DNA from: Chryseobacterium sp. UBA6632
GTDB taxonomy: Bacteria > Bacteroidota > Bacteroidia > Flavobacteriales > Weeksellaceae
Direction of reading: 5' to 3'
NCBI GenBank assembly: GCA_002455915.1
Contig: DKLU01000245.1
Location: 19,245 to 29,947, forward strand
Length of the DNA stretch: 10,703 nucleotides
Shown here: in pieces, positions 1-6,119 of the stretch
Layout: each line of letters begins with the position of its first letter
Numbering within the stretch: position 1 is the first letter of the stretch
Translations under genes and position numbers: made by a program
The notes under the pieces: model-generated
Told to the model about the DNA's origin: nothing
Database searches by the model: none
What the model saw: the letters and a program-made list of their open reading frames with translations, nothing else

Positions 1-482
1 ATATCCTGAAGTCTCCACGTTTTTCCGCCATCTTTCGACATAAAAGTTTTGGTTCCTTTTCTGGTGTAAGCTTTTCCATTGTCGTTATCGGCAATACTTT
101 GAGTAATTTCTCCTGTGAAATTCAAATGTTTGTCTGAAACTACGGCTGCAAAACCTTTAATGGTAACGTTATTTTTACCAGATTTTATATCTCCCGAAAT
201 CGTATAATGATCTCTTTCGCCATCAATTTTATCAAATTTTACTGATCCTGAATATTTAGGCGAACTGTCATTCTGATACGTAAACTGATGGGTTCCGTTG
301 AAATCTTTAAAACGATTTACGCTATTTTTTGCTTTAATGCTGTCATTGATTTTTGTTCTCGCAGCATTAATAGAATCAACAGCTGTTGTGCTGTCTGTCT
401 GACTGTTTGTCGATTGTGTTTCTTTTTTTGAACACGAAATAATTAAAGTAGCTAAAGCTATTGCGGTTAAGAAGTTTTTCAT
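1..482 (-). CDS. Uncharacterised lipoprotein, N-terminal 160 codons (3' end beyond the left edge)
   Basis: The reading frame opens at an ATG (482-480) and stays open to the window edge, so the C-terminus is missing. Residues 1-17 form a lipoprotein signal peptide: MKNF, a hydrophobic stretch, then LIISC with Cys17 as the likely lipidation site. This is followed by a Lys- and Thr/Ser-rich tether (about 18-45). Residues 60-160 alternate polar and hydrophobic residues, suggesting a beta-rich exported domain, and carry a FMSKDGGKTWRLQD stretch near the edge. I do not recognise a family. Gliding or transport roles cannot be argued from sequence. It lies 64 bp downstream of exbD on the same strand, but a terminator and a fresh TAnnTTTG box between them suggest separate transcription. 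Lipoprotein status is well supported; function is unknown. Confidence 0.8.
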   Translation of the reverse strand, partial: MKNFLTAIALATLIISCSKKETQSTNSQTDSTTAVDSINAARTKINDSIKAKNSVNRFKDFNGTHQFTYQNDSSPKYSGSVKFDKIDGERDHYTISGDIKSGKNNVTIKGFAAVVSDKHLNFTGEITQSIADNDNGKAYTRKGTKTFMSKDGGKTWRLQD

Positions 483-502
483 CAAAAAATAAAATTTTAT
501 CT

Positions 503-510
503 CAAATGTA
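503..510 (-). promoter_or_regulatory. Putative -7 promoter element of the lipoprotein gene
   Basis: On the minus strand this reads TACATTTG, an exact match to the Bacteroidota TAnnTTTG -7 box. It sits 20 bp before the lipoprotein start codon, just after the exbD terminator. No clear TTG at the -33 position is visible, so the call rests on the -7 box and its position. Confidence 0.45.
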
Positions 511-513
511 AAC

Positions 514-539
514 AAAAAAAGAGCATTTTGAAAATGCCC
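514..539 (-). terminator. Intrinsic terminator of exbD
   Basis: The inverted repeat 521-529/531-539 reads on the minus strand as GGGCATTTT, one base, AAAATGCTC, with one G-U pair. It is followed by seven Ts (520-514). The innermost A-U pairs probably open to form the loop. It starts 8 bp after the exbD stop codon. The other strand has only four Ts after the stem, so the main direction is minus. Confidence 0.75.
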
Positions 540-546
540 TTTTGTA

Positions 547-1074
547 TTATTTGGTTAATTCTTCGTAAACTTTCTTTTCCCACGGCTTGATGTCGGTAAT
601 TCCGTAGCGTTCTTTCTTGGAGATCGCGATATTATCCAGCACGTCTACAAAGTTCTTATAATTGGCATCATCGGTCGGTTTTATGATGATGGTGAAATTT
701 TCCTTTTTCGGAGCATTATTATAAGCTTCCGCGATAATCTTTGTGATTTTTATGCCTCCAAAATCGGTTTCTTTCAGATTGCGTGTATTTAAATCTTCGG
801 CATCACTTTGATGATAGAAAACTCTGTCGTTTTTTCCTAAAATAAAAGTGATCTGATTTCTTTTATCAATAAAATTTTTAGGATTGTGGATCGGATCTCT
901 CGATTTTCCCGGCAGACCTAAATCCATTACATTAGGTTTAGTAAAATTCGTGGTAAACATAAAAAAAGTGATTAATAAAAATCCTAAGTCTACCATGGGA
1001 GTCATATCTACACGTATCGGTTTTTTACGTTGTTTGCTGCCTCCCTGTTTTTCTTGTGCAATTACTTCAGCCAT
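547..1074 (-). CDS. exbD: ExbD/TolR-family biopolymer transport protein
   Basis: This is a 175-aa inner-membrane protein with a short basic cytoplasmic N-terminus (SKQRKKPIRVD). One transmembrane helix spans about residues 27-43 (PMVDLGFLLITFFMFTT), and a periplasmic domain runs from about 50 to 175. Asp29 in the TPMVDLGF motif matches the proton-carrying Asp of ExbD (Asp25 in E. coli). Family members work in an ExbB/ExbD motor that uses proton-motive force to energise TonB or related envelope proteins. At 175 aa it is longer than E. coli ExbD (141 aa), as is common for Bacteroidota forms with an MDLGLP motif after the helix. No exbB, tonB or second exbD adjoins it in the window, so its partner must be encoded elsewhere. 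The ATG at 1074 is the natural start because the basic stretch and helix follow directly. Confidence 0.93.
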   Translation of the reverse strand: MAEVIAQEKQGGSKQRKKPIRVDMTPMVDLGFLLITFFMFTTNFTKPNVMDLGLPGKSRDPIHNPKNFIDKRNQITFILGKNDRVFYHQSDAEDLNTRNLKETDFGGIKITKIIAEAYNNAPKKENFTIIIKPTDDANYKNFVDVLDNIAISKKERYGITDIKPWEKKVYEELTK

Positions 1075-1150
1075 AACTTTGATGTTTTTTAATGTTAAAC
1101 AATTACTCTAGTGTTGAATATCGATGAGTATTGATCTGTAATGATTGATA

Positions 1151-1158
1151 CAAAGCTA
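1151..1158 (-). promoter_or_regulatory. Putative -7 promoter element of exbD
   Basis: The minus strand reads TAGCTTTG, an exact TAnnTTTG match, 76 bp upstream of the exbD ATG. This would give an untranslated leader of about 70 nt, longer than those of the other genes here. No TTG at -33 is evident, so activation by a bound regulator is possible but unproven. Confidence 0.4.
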
Positions 1159-1191
1159 ATACCCGAAACGGCTGTTTTTTGTCTGGGAAAT

Positions 1192-1204
1192 AGGAGATAC
1201 TCCT
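1192..1204. repeat. Short palindrome upstream of the exbD promoter
   Basis: AGGAG, ATA, CTCCT form 5-bp perfect arms around a 3-bp centre. It sits 33-46 bp upstream of the exbD -7 box, where an operator or activator site could lie. It is short enough to be a chance occurrence. Confidence 0.35.
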
Positions 1205-1206
1205 TT

Positions 1207-1220
1207 AATTTATAAATTCA
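1207..1220. repeat. First copy of a 14-bp repeat with a palindromic core
   Basis: AATTTATAAATTCA occurs here and again, identically, at 1309-1322. The first 12 bases are a perfect palindrome. This copy begins 3 bp beyond the 1192-1204 palindrome. A paired operator upstream of exbD is possible. Confidence 0.6.
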
Positions 1221-1308
1221 TTTCTTTTTGATTTGATGTAAGGTGTTGATTGGTATTTAATTACGAATTATGTTTCATTAATGTTATTGAAAGTCAAGTT
1301 GCCGCGTC

Positions 1309-1330
1309 AATTTATAAATTCAAACGTTTG
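1309..1330. repeat. Second copy of the 14-bp repeat, abutting a CAAACGTTTG palindrome
   Basis: Positions 1309-1322 repeat AATTTATAAATTCA exactly, 102 bp from the first copy. The last two bases overlap a perfect 10-bp palindrome, CAAACGTTTG, at 1321-1330. The arrangement resembles protein-binding sites, but AT-richness makes weak palindromes common here. Confidence 0.55.
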
Positions 1331-1360
1331 ACAATAGATAATTTTAAATTTAAGCTTTAA

Positions 1361-1397
1361 AAAAAACAAAAAACTCATGCCTTTCGACATGAGTTTT
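1361..1397 (-). terminator. Intrinsic terminator of the tilS-dsbD operon
   Basis: A 10-bp perfect stem (AAAACTCATG at 1370-1379 with CATGAGTTTT at 1388-1397) encloses an 8-nt loop. On the minus strand it is followed by a T-rich tract (1369-1361). It begins about 20 bp after the dsbD stop codon. Confidence 0.85.
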
Positions 1398-1417
1398 ATA
1401 ATACTATTTTGAAGTTT

Positions 1418-3496
1418 TTATTTATTCTTTTTATAATAATTGACTCCACATTCTAAGAATTTCTTGAAATCCTCTTTCGGCATATATCCTGAAACCGGAG
1501 TGTTGATCACTTTTCCGTCCGGTGTTACCAATACATAATGCGGTTGAGAATTATTATTGAAATTAACCTGTTGGAATAAGCTCCATCGGTCACCGATTGT
1601 TTTTACTTTTTTCACTTGTCCGTCACCCAGATCAATTTTTGTTTTTTGGTCTTCAGGAAGTTCTTCTTTGTCATCAACATATAAAGATGCTAAAACAATG
1701 TCATTTTGAAGAATCGGTAAAATATCCGGCTCACTCCAAACAAATTCCTCCATTTTTCTACAGTTTTCACAACCGTAACCAGTGAAGTCAATCAAGATCG
1801 GTTTGTCTTCTTTTTTAGCCAATTCAATCGCTTTGAAAAAATCATGTTCAGGATGCATTCCCAGAATTCCATCTTTTTCATCATGGAAATAGCTCACATT
1901 TAAAGGAGGTAAGATTCCGCTTAATAATTGCAATTTCGGACGTTCAGAAGGAATTAATCCCTGAACCAAATAAATTACAAATCCGAATCCTAAAACTCCC
2001 AAAATCTTTCTTGTGATAGAAATTTTTGGTTTCTTATCATCGTGCGGGAATCTGATTAATCCAAATAAATATAATGCTAAACCTAACGCCACGATAATCC
2101 AAACTGCGATGAAAAGTTCTCTTTTTAATAAGAATGTTTTAGAAACTAAGTCTGCTTTTGATAAGAATTTTAACGCTAAAGCCAATTCCACGAAACCTAA
2201 AACCACTTTCACGGTATTCATCCAGCCTCCTGATTTTGGAAGACTTTGTAATGCTTGCGGGAATAAAGCCAATAATCCGAAAATAATCGCCCAAGCCAAT
2301 CCGAAACCTGCCAGAGCAAAGGTCAGTAACATTGGAACGTTTGTAGAACCTGTTACGGCACTTCCCAATAAACTTCCCAAAATTGGTCCTGTACATGAGA
2401 AGGAAACGATAACCAACGTCAACGCCATGAAGAAAATTCCGATGATTCCACCAGCTTCTTCTGCTTTTGAAGATTTGTTCGCAATTGAGCTTGGTAACGT
2501 AATATCATAATATCCGAAGAAACTTCCCGCGAAGAAAATAAAGATGATGAAGAAGGCGATATTCAGCCAAACGCTTGTTGAAATTTCGTTGAAAATATTT
2601 CCTGCAATTCCGTCAATAATATGGAAAGGAACACTTAATAAAACGAAAATTAAAAAGATGAAAAATCCGTAGATCATGGCATCTCTTTTACCTTTTGCTT
2701 TGTTTTTACTTCCTTTAGTAAAGAACGAAACCGTTAACGGAATCATTGGAAATACACACGGCGTCAACAATGCAATTAATCCTCCGATAAATCCTAAGAA
2801 CAAATAAGTCCAATAATTTTCGTCCACTTTTGTCGAAGCAGTTCCGCAATCTGTTAAAGGTTTTTGGAAATCAATCGACTCAATTTTTAATTGTTTCGGA
2901 TCTAATTTCGACGCTTCTGTTACCGTAACTTCACCTTTTGCCGGATTTTCAACAACCGTTTCTGTCGTTACTGGGGCAGCTACAGAATCTTTTGAAGGTT
3001 CTGCTTTTTCGTCCGTTTTAGCTTCTTCAGTTGCGCCTTTTGGCGTAACCTGTTTGTTGAATTCTAAGGTATTCGGAGCTAAACAAACGCGATCATCACA
3101 AGTCTGATACGTAATTTCTGCAACTACATCAGCAGGTTTTGTTCCGTCTTTTAGCTTAAATTTTTGCTTGAATCCTGCTGAATTGGAATAAAAAACGATC
3201 TTTCCGCCAAAAGCTTCAGAAAATTCTTCATGCTTTTTACCAACTTCCACGAATTTTCCAATCAGCTCAATATTTTTTCCGGAAACTTTATATTCCGTCG
3301 GAATTCCCGTATCTTCAGGAATGTCTCTGGAATAAATATGCCAACCGCTTTCCATCGTAGCATTCAACACGGCTTCGTATTGATTGTTTCCTAATTCGTT
3401 GATTGTAAATTTAAATTTTACAGGATTTTTGATTTGTGCATTAATTCCTGTCGCTAAAAACAACAGAATCAATAAAAACCAGTTTCTAAATTTCAT
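1418..3496 (-). CDS. dsbD: Thiol:disulfide interchange protein DsbD
   Basis: This three-part membrane reductase passes electrons from cytoplasmic thioredoxin to periplasmic thiols. With the ATG at 3496 it has 692 aa. A signal peptide covers 1-20 (MKFRNWFLL...GINA). The N-terminal DsbD-alpha domain (about 25-150) carries the pair Cys133/Cys138 in TCDDRVC. A Thr/Glu/Lys/Pro-rich linker spans about 150-205. The multi-helix core (about 230-515) carries Cys247 in LLTPCVFPMIP and Cys368 in VSFSCTGP. The C-terminal thioredoxin-like domain (about 555-690) has a CENC motif (Cys576/Cys579). All three redox pairs are present, so it should be active. It sits directly behind tilS. The frame also has ATGs at 3508 and 3550, but those overlap tilS; 3496 (1 nt after the tilS stop) and 3508 both leave a good signal peptide. 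It is long compared with E. coli DsbD, mainly because of the linker. Confidence 0.93.
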   Translation of the reverse strand: MKFRNWFLLILLFLATGINAQIKNPVKFKFTINELGNNQYEAVLNATMESGWHIYSRDIPEDTGIPTEYKVSGKNIELIGKFVEVGKKHEEFSEAFGGKIVFYSNSAGFKQKFKLKDGTKPADVVAEITYQTCDDRVCLAPNTLEFNKQVTPKGATEEAKTDEKAEPSKDSVAAPVTTETVVENPAKGEVTVTEASKLDPKQLKIESIDFQKPLTDCGTASTKVDENYWTYLFLGFIGGLIALLTPCVFPMIPLTVSFFTKGSKNKAKGKRDAMIYGFFIFLIFVLLSVPFHIIDGIAGNIFNEISTSVWLNIAFFIIFIFFAGSFFGYYDITLPSSIANKSSKAEEAGGIIGIFFMALTLVIVSFSCTGPILGSLLGSAVTGSTNVPMLLTFALAGFGLAWAIIFGLLALFPQALQSLPKSGGWMNTVKVVLGFVELALALKFLSKADLVSKTFLLKRELFIAVWIIVALGLALYLFGLIRFPHDDKKPKISITRKILGVLGFGFVIYLVQGLIPSERPKLQLLSGILPPLNVSYFHDEKDGILGMHPEHDFFKAIELAKKEDKPILIDFTGYGCENCRKMEEFVWSEPDILPILQNDIVLASLYVDDKEELPEDQKTKIDLGDGQVKKVKTIGDRWSLFQQVNFNNNSQPHYVLVTPDGKVINTPVSGYMPKEDFKKFLECGVNYYKKNK

Positions 3497-3497
3497 T

Positions 3498-4841
3498 TTA
3501 CTTTTCATTAAAAATTTTGAGAATTTTATTCGTCTTCTCATCCCTCGCATATTTTCTATCTTGCCTGAAAGGTATTATTCCTAGGACAGAATTTTCACGA
3601 TTAGTTAATATCCAGATTTTTTGCCTCGCTAAAATAGATATTTTTTCGTCCCTAAAAAACTTAGAAACTTTCTTTTTCCCTGAAAACCCGACGGGATAAA
3701 ATTCATCGCCATCCTGTTGTCTTCTTAATCGCAGCGGGAAGCTGATTTTTTCAGCATCAAAGTTCCACTCGAAGTTTTTATTGATTTCTTCAATGTCGCT
3801 GATTATATTTTCGAGATTAATGACGATTTGGTTTTCCAAAAAGTCAAATTTTTCAATTAAAATAATTTCCTCGTTCGATTTTTTTTCAACATGATCCAAC
3901 TTCCAGCTTCCATCCTTCGTCTTCCCGCTTATAATCAATTCATCATAATTTACCGTCAATTGATATTGTTTTGAAAAAAAATGACTTCCGTTTTCAGCTT
4001 TAAAAATTTTCGAAATTTCTTCTTCCTGATTAAAACCGTACTTTTTTAAGATCTCGAATTTTACAAAATCACTTTCCTGATTGAGCTTTTGTTTTGATAG
4101 AATTTTATGGTCATTGTTAAATGTCGTCAGCCGATTTTCTATTTCCAAGATTTGTTTTTGAACAAAATCTTTGGTCTGATTCAGATAAGAGGCGCTTTTT
4201 TTGAAGTTTTCAAGAAAATTATTATTCGTCTCCAATAGTTTAGGAACGATCTCAAGCCTGATTTTATTTCTTAAGTAATCACTTTTTTTATTGGAAAGAT
4301 CTTCGCGGTAGTCAATATTTTTTTCTCTCGCATAATCGTAGATCTCATCTTTTGTGAAATCTAAAAGGGGTCTCAAAATATGGTTGTCATTGGATGGGAT
4401 TCCGCTCAACCCATTTATTCCTGATGCTTTTGAAAGATTAATGATAAATGTTTCCAGCTGATCATTCAAATGATGAGCGGTGACCAAAAATTCTAGATTT
4501 TGCTTTTCCTGAATCTTTTTAAAGAAATGATAGCGCAATTCTCTTGCCCAAAGCTGAATAGAATTTTCCGGTTTTTGATCTTTTTCTGAAACTTGGTATA
4601 GGTGAAATTTGATGTTATTCTTTTCACAGAATTTCTCAACGACCTTCTGATCGAGTTCAGAATCTTCACCGCGAAGTTTGTAATTGATATGTGCTATTTC
4701 GAATGTATAGCCGAAATTACTGAATAATTCAGCTAAAACCATGGAATCAGCACCTCCGCTCACGGCCAAAAGGTAAGTCTGATTTTCTGGAGAATCTACC
4801 AATTTTTTTAATCGGTTTTTGAAGTCTGTGTTTGTCAACAT
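3498..4841 (-). CDS. tilS: tRNA(Ile)-lysidine synthase TilS
   Basis: TilS uses ATP to attach lysine to C34 of the CAU-anticodon tRNA(Ile), changing its reading from AUG to AUA. It is normally essential. The 447-aa protein has the PP-loop ATPase motif SGGADS at 28-33, HHLNDQLET at 123-131 (family HHxxDQxET), and the SNKKSDYLRNKIR motif at 183-195 that matches the family's SN...RNxxR signature. A helical middle (about 200-290) is followed by the C-terminal TilS domain (about 365-435; FPLRLRRQQDGDEFYPVG, then GKKKVSKFFRDEKI). The codon before the ATG is TAG, which fixes the start. It is the first gene of a minus-strand pair with dsbD and has a promoter-like box 24 bp upstream. Length is normal for the full-length form. 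Confidence 0.95.
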   Translation of the reverse strand: MLTNTDFKNRLKKLVDSPENQTYLLAVSGGADSMVLAELFSNFGYTFEIAHINYKLRGEDSELDQKVVEKFCEKNNIKFHLYQVSEKDQKPENSIQLWARELRYHFFKKIQEKQNLEFLVTAHHLNDQLETFIINLSKASGINGLSGIPSNDNHILRPLLDFTKDEIYDYAREKNIDYREDLSNKKSDYLRNKIRLEIVPKLLETNNNFLENFKKSASYLNQTKDFVQKQILEIENRLTTFNNDHKILSKQKLNQESDFVKFEILKKYGFNQEEEISKIFKAENGSHFFSKQYQLTVNYDELIISGKTKDGSWKLDHVEKKSNEEIILIEKFDFLENQIVINLENIISDIEEINKNFEWNFDAEKISFPLRLRRQQDGDEFYPVGFSGKKKVSKFFRDEKISILARQKIWILTNRENSVLGIIPFRQDRKYARDEKTNKILKIFNEK

Positions 4842-4864
4842 CTATGTTGAGGATTTCTTTTATG

Positions 4865-4872
4865 CAAAGATA
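4865..4872 (-). promoter_or_regulatory. Putative -7 promoter element of tilS-dsbD
   Basis: The minus strand reads TATCTTTG, an exact TAnnTTTG match, 23 bp from the tilS ATG. It forms a divergent pair with the box at 4898-4905. No good TTG at -33 is seen. Confidence 0.5.
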
Positions 4873-4897
4873 ATTCATATAATTAAAATGAATTTTC

Positions 4898-4905
4898 TAC
4901 CTTTG
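4898..4905 (+). promoter_or_regulatory. Putative -7 promoter element of the OmpA-domain lipoprotein
   Basis: TACCTTTG matches TAnnTTTG exactly and lies 22 bp before the ATG, implying a leader of only about 15 nt. It is 25 bp from the divergent tilS box, so the two promoters overlap upstream and polymerase could compete for them. Confidence 0.5.
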
Positions 4906-4927
4906 GTTCGTCTAAAAATGATTATTT

Positions 4928-5761
4928 ATGAAAATTTTTAAAATCTTAGCAGTTTCTGCAATGGTGTTAGGAATGACATCTTGTATTAGCAAAAAGCAAT
5001 ACGACGCATTGAGCTCAAATTACAAGCAATGTATTGAAAACGTGGGGGAAAGACAGAGAGAGATTCAGGATTTAAAATCTCAAAATTCTGCTTTGACGAG
5101 TGAGAATAATTTACTAAAAAGCCAGCATGATGCTTTAAAATCATCTTTGGATGCTTGTTTATCAAATTCAGGAAAAAGTTCTGCAAATATTGATAAATTG
5201 GTAGGAGAGATCAATGCCTCAAACTCTTACATCAAGCAATTGATTTCTAATAATGCTAAAAATGATAGTTTAAACCTGGCATTATCAAACAAACTGAAAA
5301 GATCTTTGGATAATGTAACAGATGAAGATGTACAGGTGAAAGTATTAAAAGGTGTGGTAATGATTTCATTATCAGATAAAATGCTTTACAAAACAGGAGA
5401 TTATAACATTTTGCCAGCGGCTCAGGAAGTGCTGGGTAAAGTGGCTAAAGTAATTAACGATTACGATAAATATTCTGTATTGATCGAAGGTAACACAGAT
5501 AATGCAGCATTAAATTCTTCAAGCTTACCAAGAGACAACTGGGATCTTTCTGCATTGAGAGGTACTGCGGTTGCTAAAATCTTACAAACTCAGTTTGGTG
5601 TAGACCCGGCGAGAATTACAGCGGGTGGTCGCTCAGAATACAATCCAAAAGCGACAAACATGAGTGTTTCCGGAAGAGCTGAAAACAGAAGAACAGAAAT
5701 CATTATTATGCCTAAACTGGATGAGTTTATGAAATTGATGGATATTGCTCCTAAGAAATAA
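4928..5761 (+). CDS. OmpA-family lipoprotein with a coiled-coil stalk
   Basis: This 277-aa protein is predicted to be anchored in the outer membrane by lipid and to bind peptidoglycan. The signal peptide ends at GMTSC, with Cys19 the lipidation site. Residues 20-130 are helical and rich in Gln/Asn/Ser/Lys, with heptad-like leucines (QDLKSQNSALTSENNLLK), consistent with a coiled-coil spacer. Residues about 150-262 form an OmpA C-terminal-like domain: the EGNTDN strand (187-192), NWDLSALRGTAV (204-215), a PARITAGGRSEYNP region (227-240) and NRRTEI (253-258), all family hallmarks. Two further cysteines (35 and 77) lie in the stalk. It is monocistronic, with its own promoter-like box and a strong terminator. 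The family also contains MotB-like and Pal-like proteins; with no N-terminal transmembrane helix other than the lipobox, Pal/YiaD-like is the better fit. Confidence 0.9.
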   Translation: MKIFKILAVSAMVLGMTSCISKKQYDALSSNYKQCIENVGERQREIQDLKSQNSALTSENNLLKSQHDALKSSLDACLSNSGKSSANIDKLVGEINASNSYIKQLISNNAKNDSLNLALSNKLKRSLDNVTDEDVQVKVLKGVVMISLSDKMLYKTGDYNILPAAQEVLGKVAKVINDYDKYSVLIEGNTDNAALNSSSLPRDNWDLSALRGTAVAKILQTQFGVDPARITAGGRSEYNPKATNMSVSGRAENRRTEIIIMPKLDEFMKLMDIAPKK

Positions 5762-5785
5762 GTTTAAAACTGTTTACAAATAAAT

Positions 5786-5817
5786 AAATCCCGAATTGCT
5801 TCGGGATTTTTCTTTTT
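5786..5817. terminator. Bidirectional intrinsic terminator
   Basis: A 10-bp perfect stem (AAATCCCGAA at 5786-5795, TTCGGGATTT at 5800-5809) has the loop TTGC. The plus strand continues into TTTTCTTTTT (5807-5816), a strong terminator for the OmpA gene. On the minus strand ATTTATTTATTTG follows, which would end transcripts of the small ORF at 5820-5960 from the opposite side. Confidence 0.85.
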
Positions 5818-5819
5818 CA

Positions 5820-5960
5820 TCAAATTAGTTCTTCTTTTTTCAATAATGAAATAATTTTCCGTAAAAATGAATTGGATATTTCGTCATTAGTTTTTTTAGA
5901 GGATAAAACCTTTACATCTTTTGATTGTGGTGATTCCTGTTTAATAATTCGTTTTTTCAT
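5820..5960 (-). CDS. Small protein, 46 aa, unknown function
   Basis: The ATG at 5960 opens 46 codons, closed by TGA at 5822-5820. The peptide begins MKKRIIKQESPQSKDVKV and ends ISLLKKEELI. It is strongly basic, has no cysteine, no signal peptide and no transmembrane helix. The C-terminal part (about 28-45, SNSFLRKIISLLKKEEL) could form an amphipathic helix. Support for a real gene comes from context. A TACATTTG -7 box lies 46 bp upstream, and the TGA is followed after 10 bp by a perfect hairpin. It occupies an otherwise unexplained gap between convergent and divergent neighbours. I recognise no family. A regulatory small protein, or no gene at all, remain possible. Confidence 0.5.
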   Translation of the reverse strand: MKKRIIKQESPQSKDVKVLSSKKTNDEISNSFLRKIISLLKKEELI

Positions 5961-6005
5961 CGCTTATTATTTTTACCCTCAAGTGTGTGTTTCAATTCCT
6001 TGTTG

Positions 6006-6013
6006 CAAATGTA
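6006..6013 (-). promoter_or_regulatory. Putative -7 promoter element of the 46-aa small ORF
   Basis: The minus strand reads TACATTTG, an exact TAnnTTTG match, with an expected start site about 40 nt before the small ORF's ATG. The expected -33 region falls on the palindromes at 6026-6051. Confidence 0.45.
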
Positions 6014-6025
6014 CCACAGTTTTGA

Positions 6026-6051
6026 ATGGTAAACCATCCGTATTTTTACGG
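6026..6051. repeat. Two abutting palindromes between divergent promoter boxes
   Basis: ATGGT-AA-ACCAT (6026-6037) is immediately followed by CCGTA-TTTT-TACGG (6038-6051), each with 5-bp perfect arms. They start 13 bp upstream of the minus-strand -7 box (6006-6013) and end 41 bp upstream of the plus-strand box (6092-6099). A repressor or activator site for one or both promoters is plausible. Confidence 0.45.
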
Positions 6052-6091
6052 TAATTGATATGGGGTTTTCCCGAATTTGATTATATTTAAG

Positions 6092-6099
6092 TAAATTTG
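6092..6099 (+). promoter_or_regulatory. Putative -7 promoter element of the O-methyltransferase gene
   Basis: TAAATTTG matches TAnnTTTG exactly and lies 20 bp before the ATG. A TTTG occurs at 6076-6079, but only 12 bp upstream, closer than the usual -33 spacing, so only the -7 box is supported. Confidence 0.45.
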
Positions 6100-6119
6100 A
6101 ATAACAAAAACTTTGTAGA

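Larger units (their letters stand above)
1075..1417. other. Gene-free, palindrome-rich 343-bp intergenic region
   Basis: This gap lies between the exbD start and the dsbD stop. I find no ORF longer than 24 codons on either strand. It contains a -7-like box (1151-1158), an AGGAG-ATA-CTCCT palindrome (1192-1204), two copies of a 14-bp sequence with a palindromic core (1207-1220 and 1309-1322), a perfect CAAACGTTTG palindrome (1321-1330), and the dsbD terminator (1361-1397). It is most simply the exbD regulatory leader plus the dsbD 3' end. Confidence 0.6.

Noticed and set aside
1141..1215. 24-codon plus-strand frame in the exbD leader
   Set aside because: It is too short, has no promoter in its direction, and overlaps the proposed exbD promoter box.
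2013..2510. 165-codon plus-strand frame opposite dsbD
   Set aside because: It lies wholly antisense to the conserved membrane core of dsbD, has a low-complexity Asn/Lys/Pro composition, and shows no recognisable domain.
5763..5819. Minus-strand MKKKNPEAIRDLF... frame right after the 46-codon ORF
   Set aside because: It is 18 codons long and is formed by reading through the terminator hairpin.
5872..6054. 60-codon plus-strand frame across the OmpA-methyltransferase gap
   Set aside because: It has no promoter or terminator in the right place, is Cys- and Phe-rich without pattern, and overlaps the better supported minus-strand 46-codon frame.
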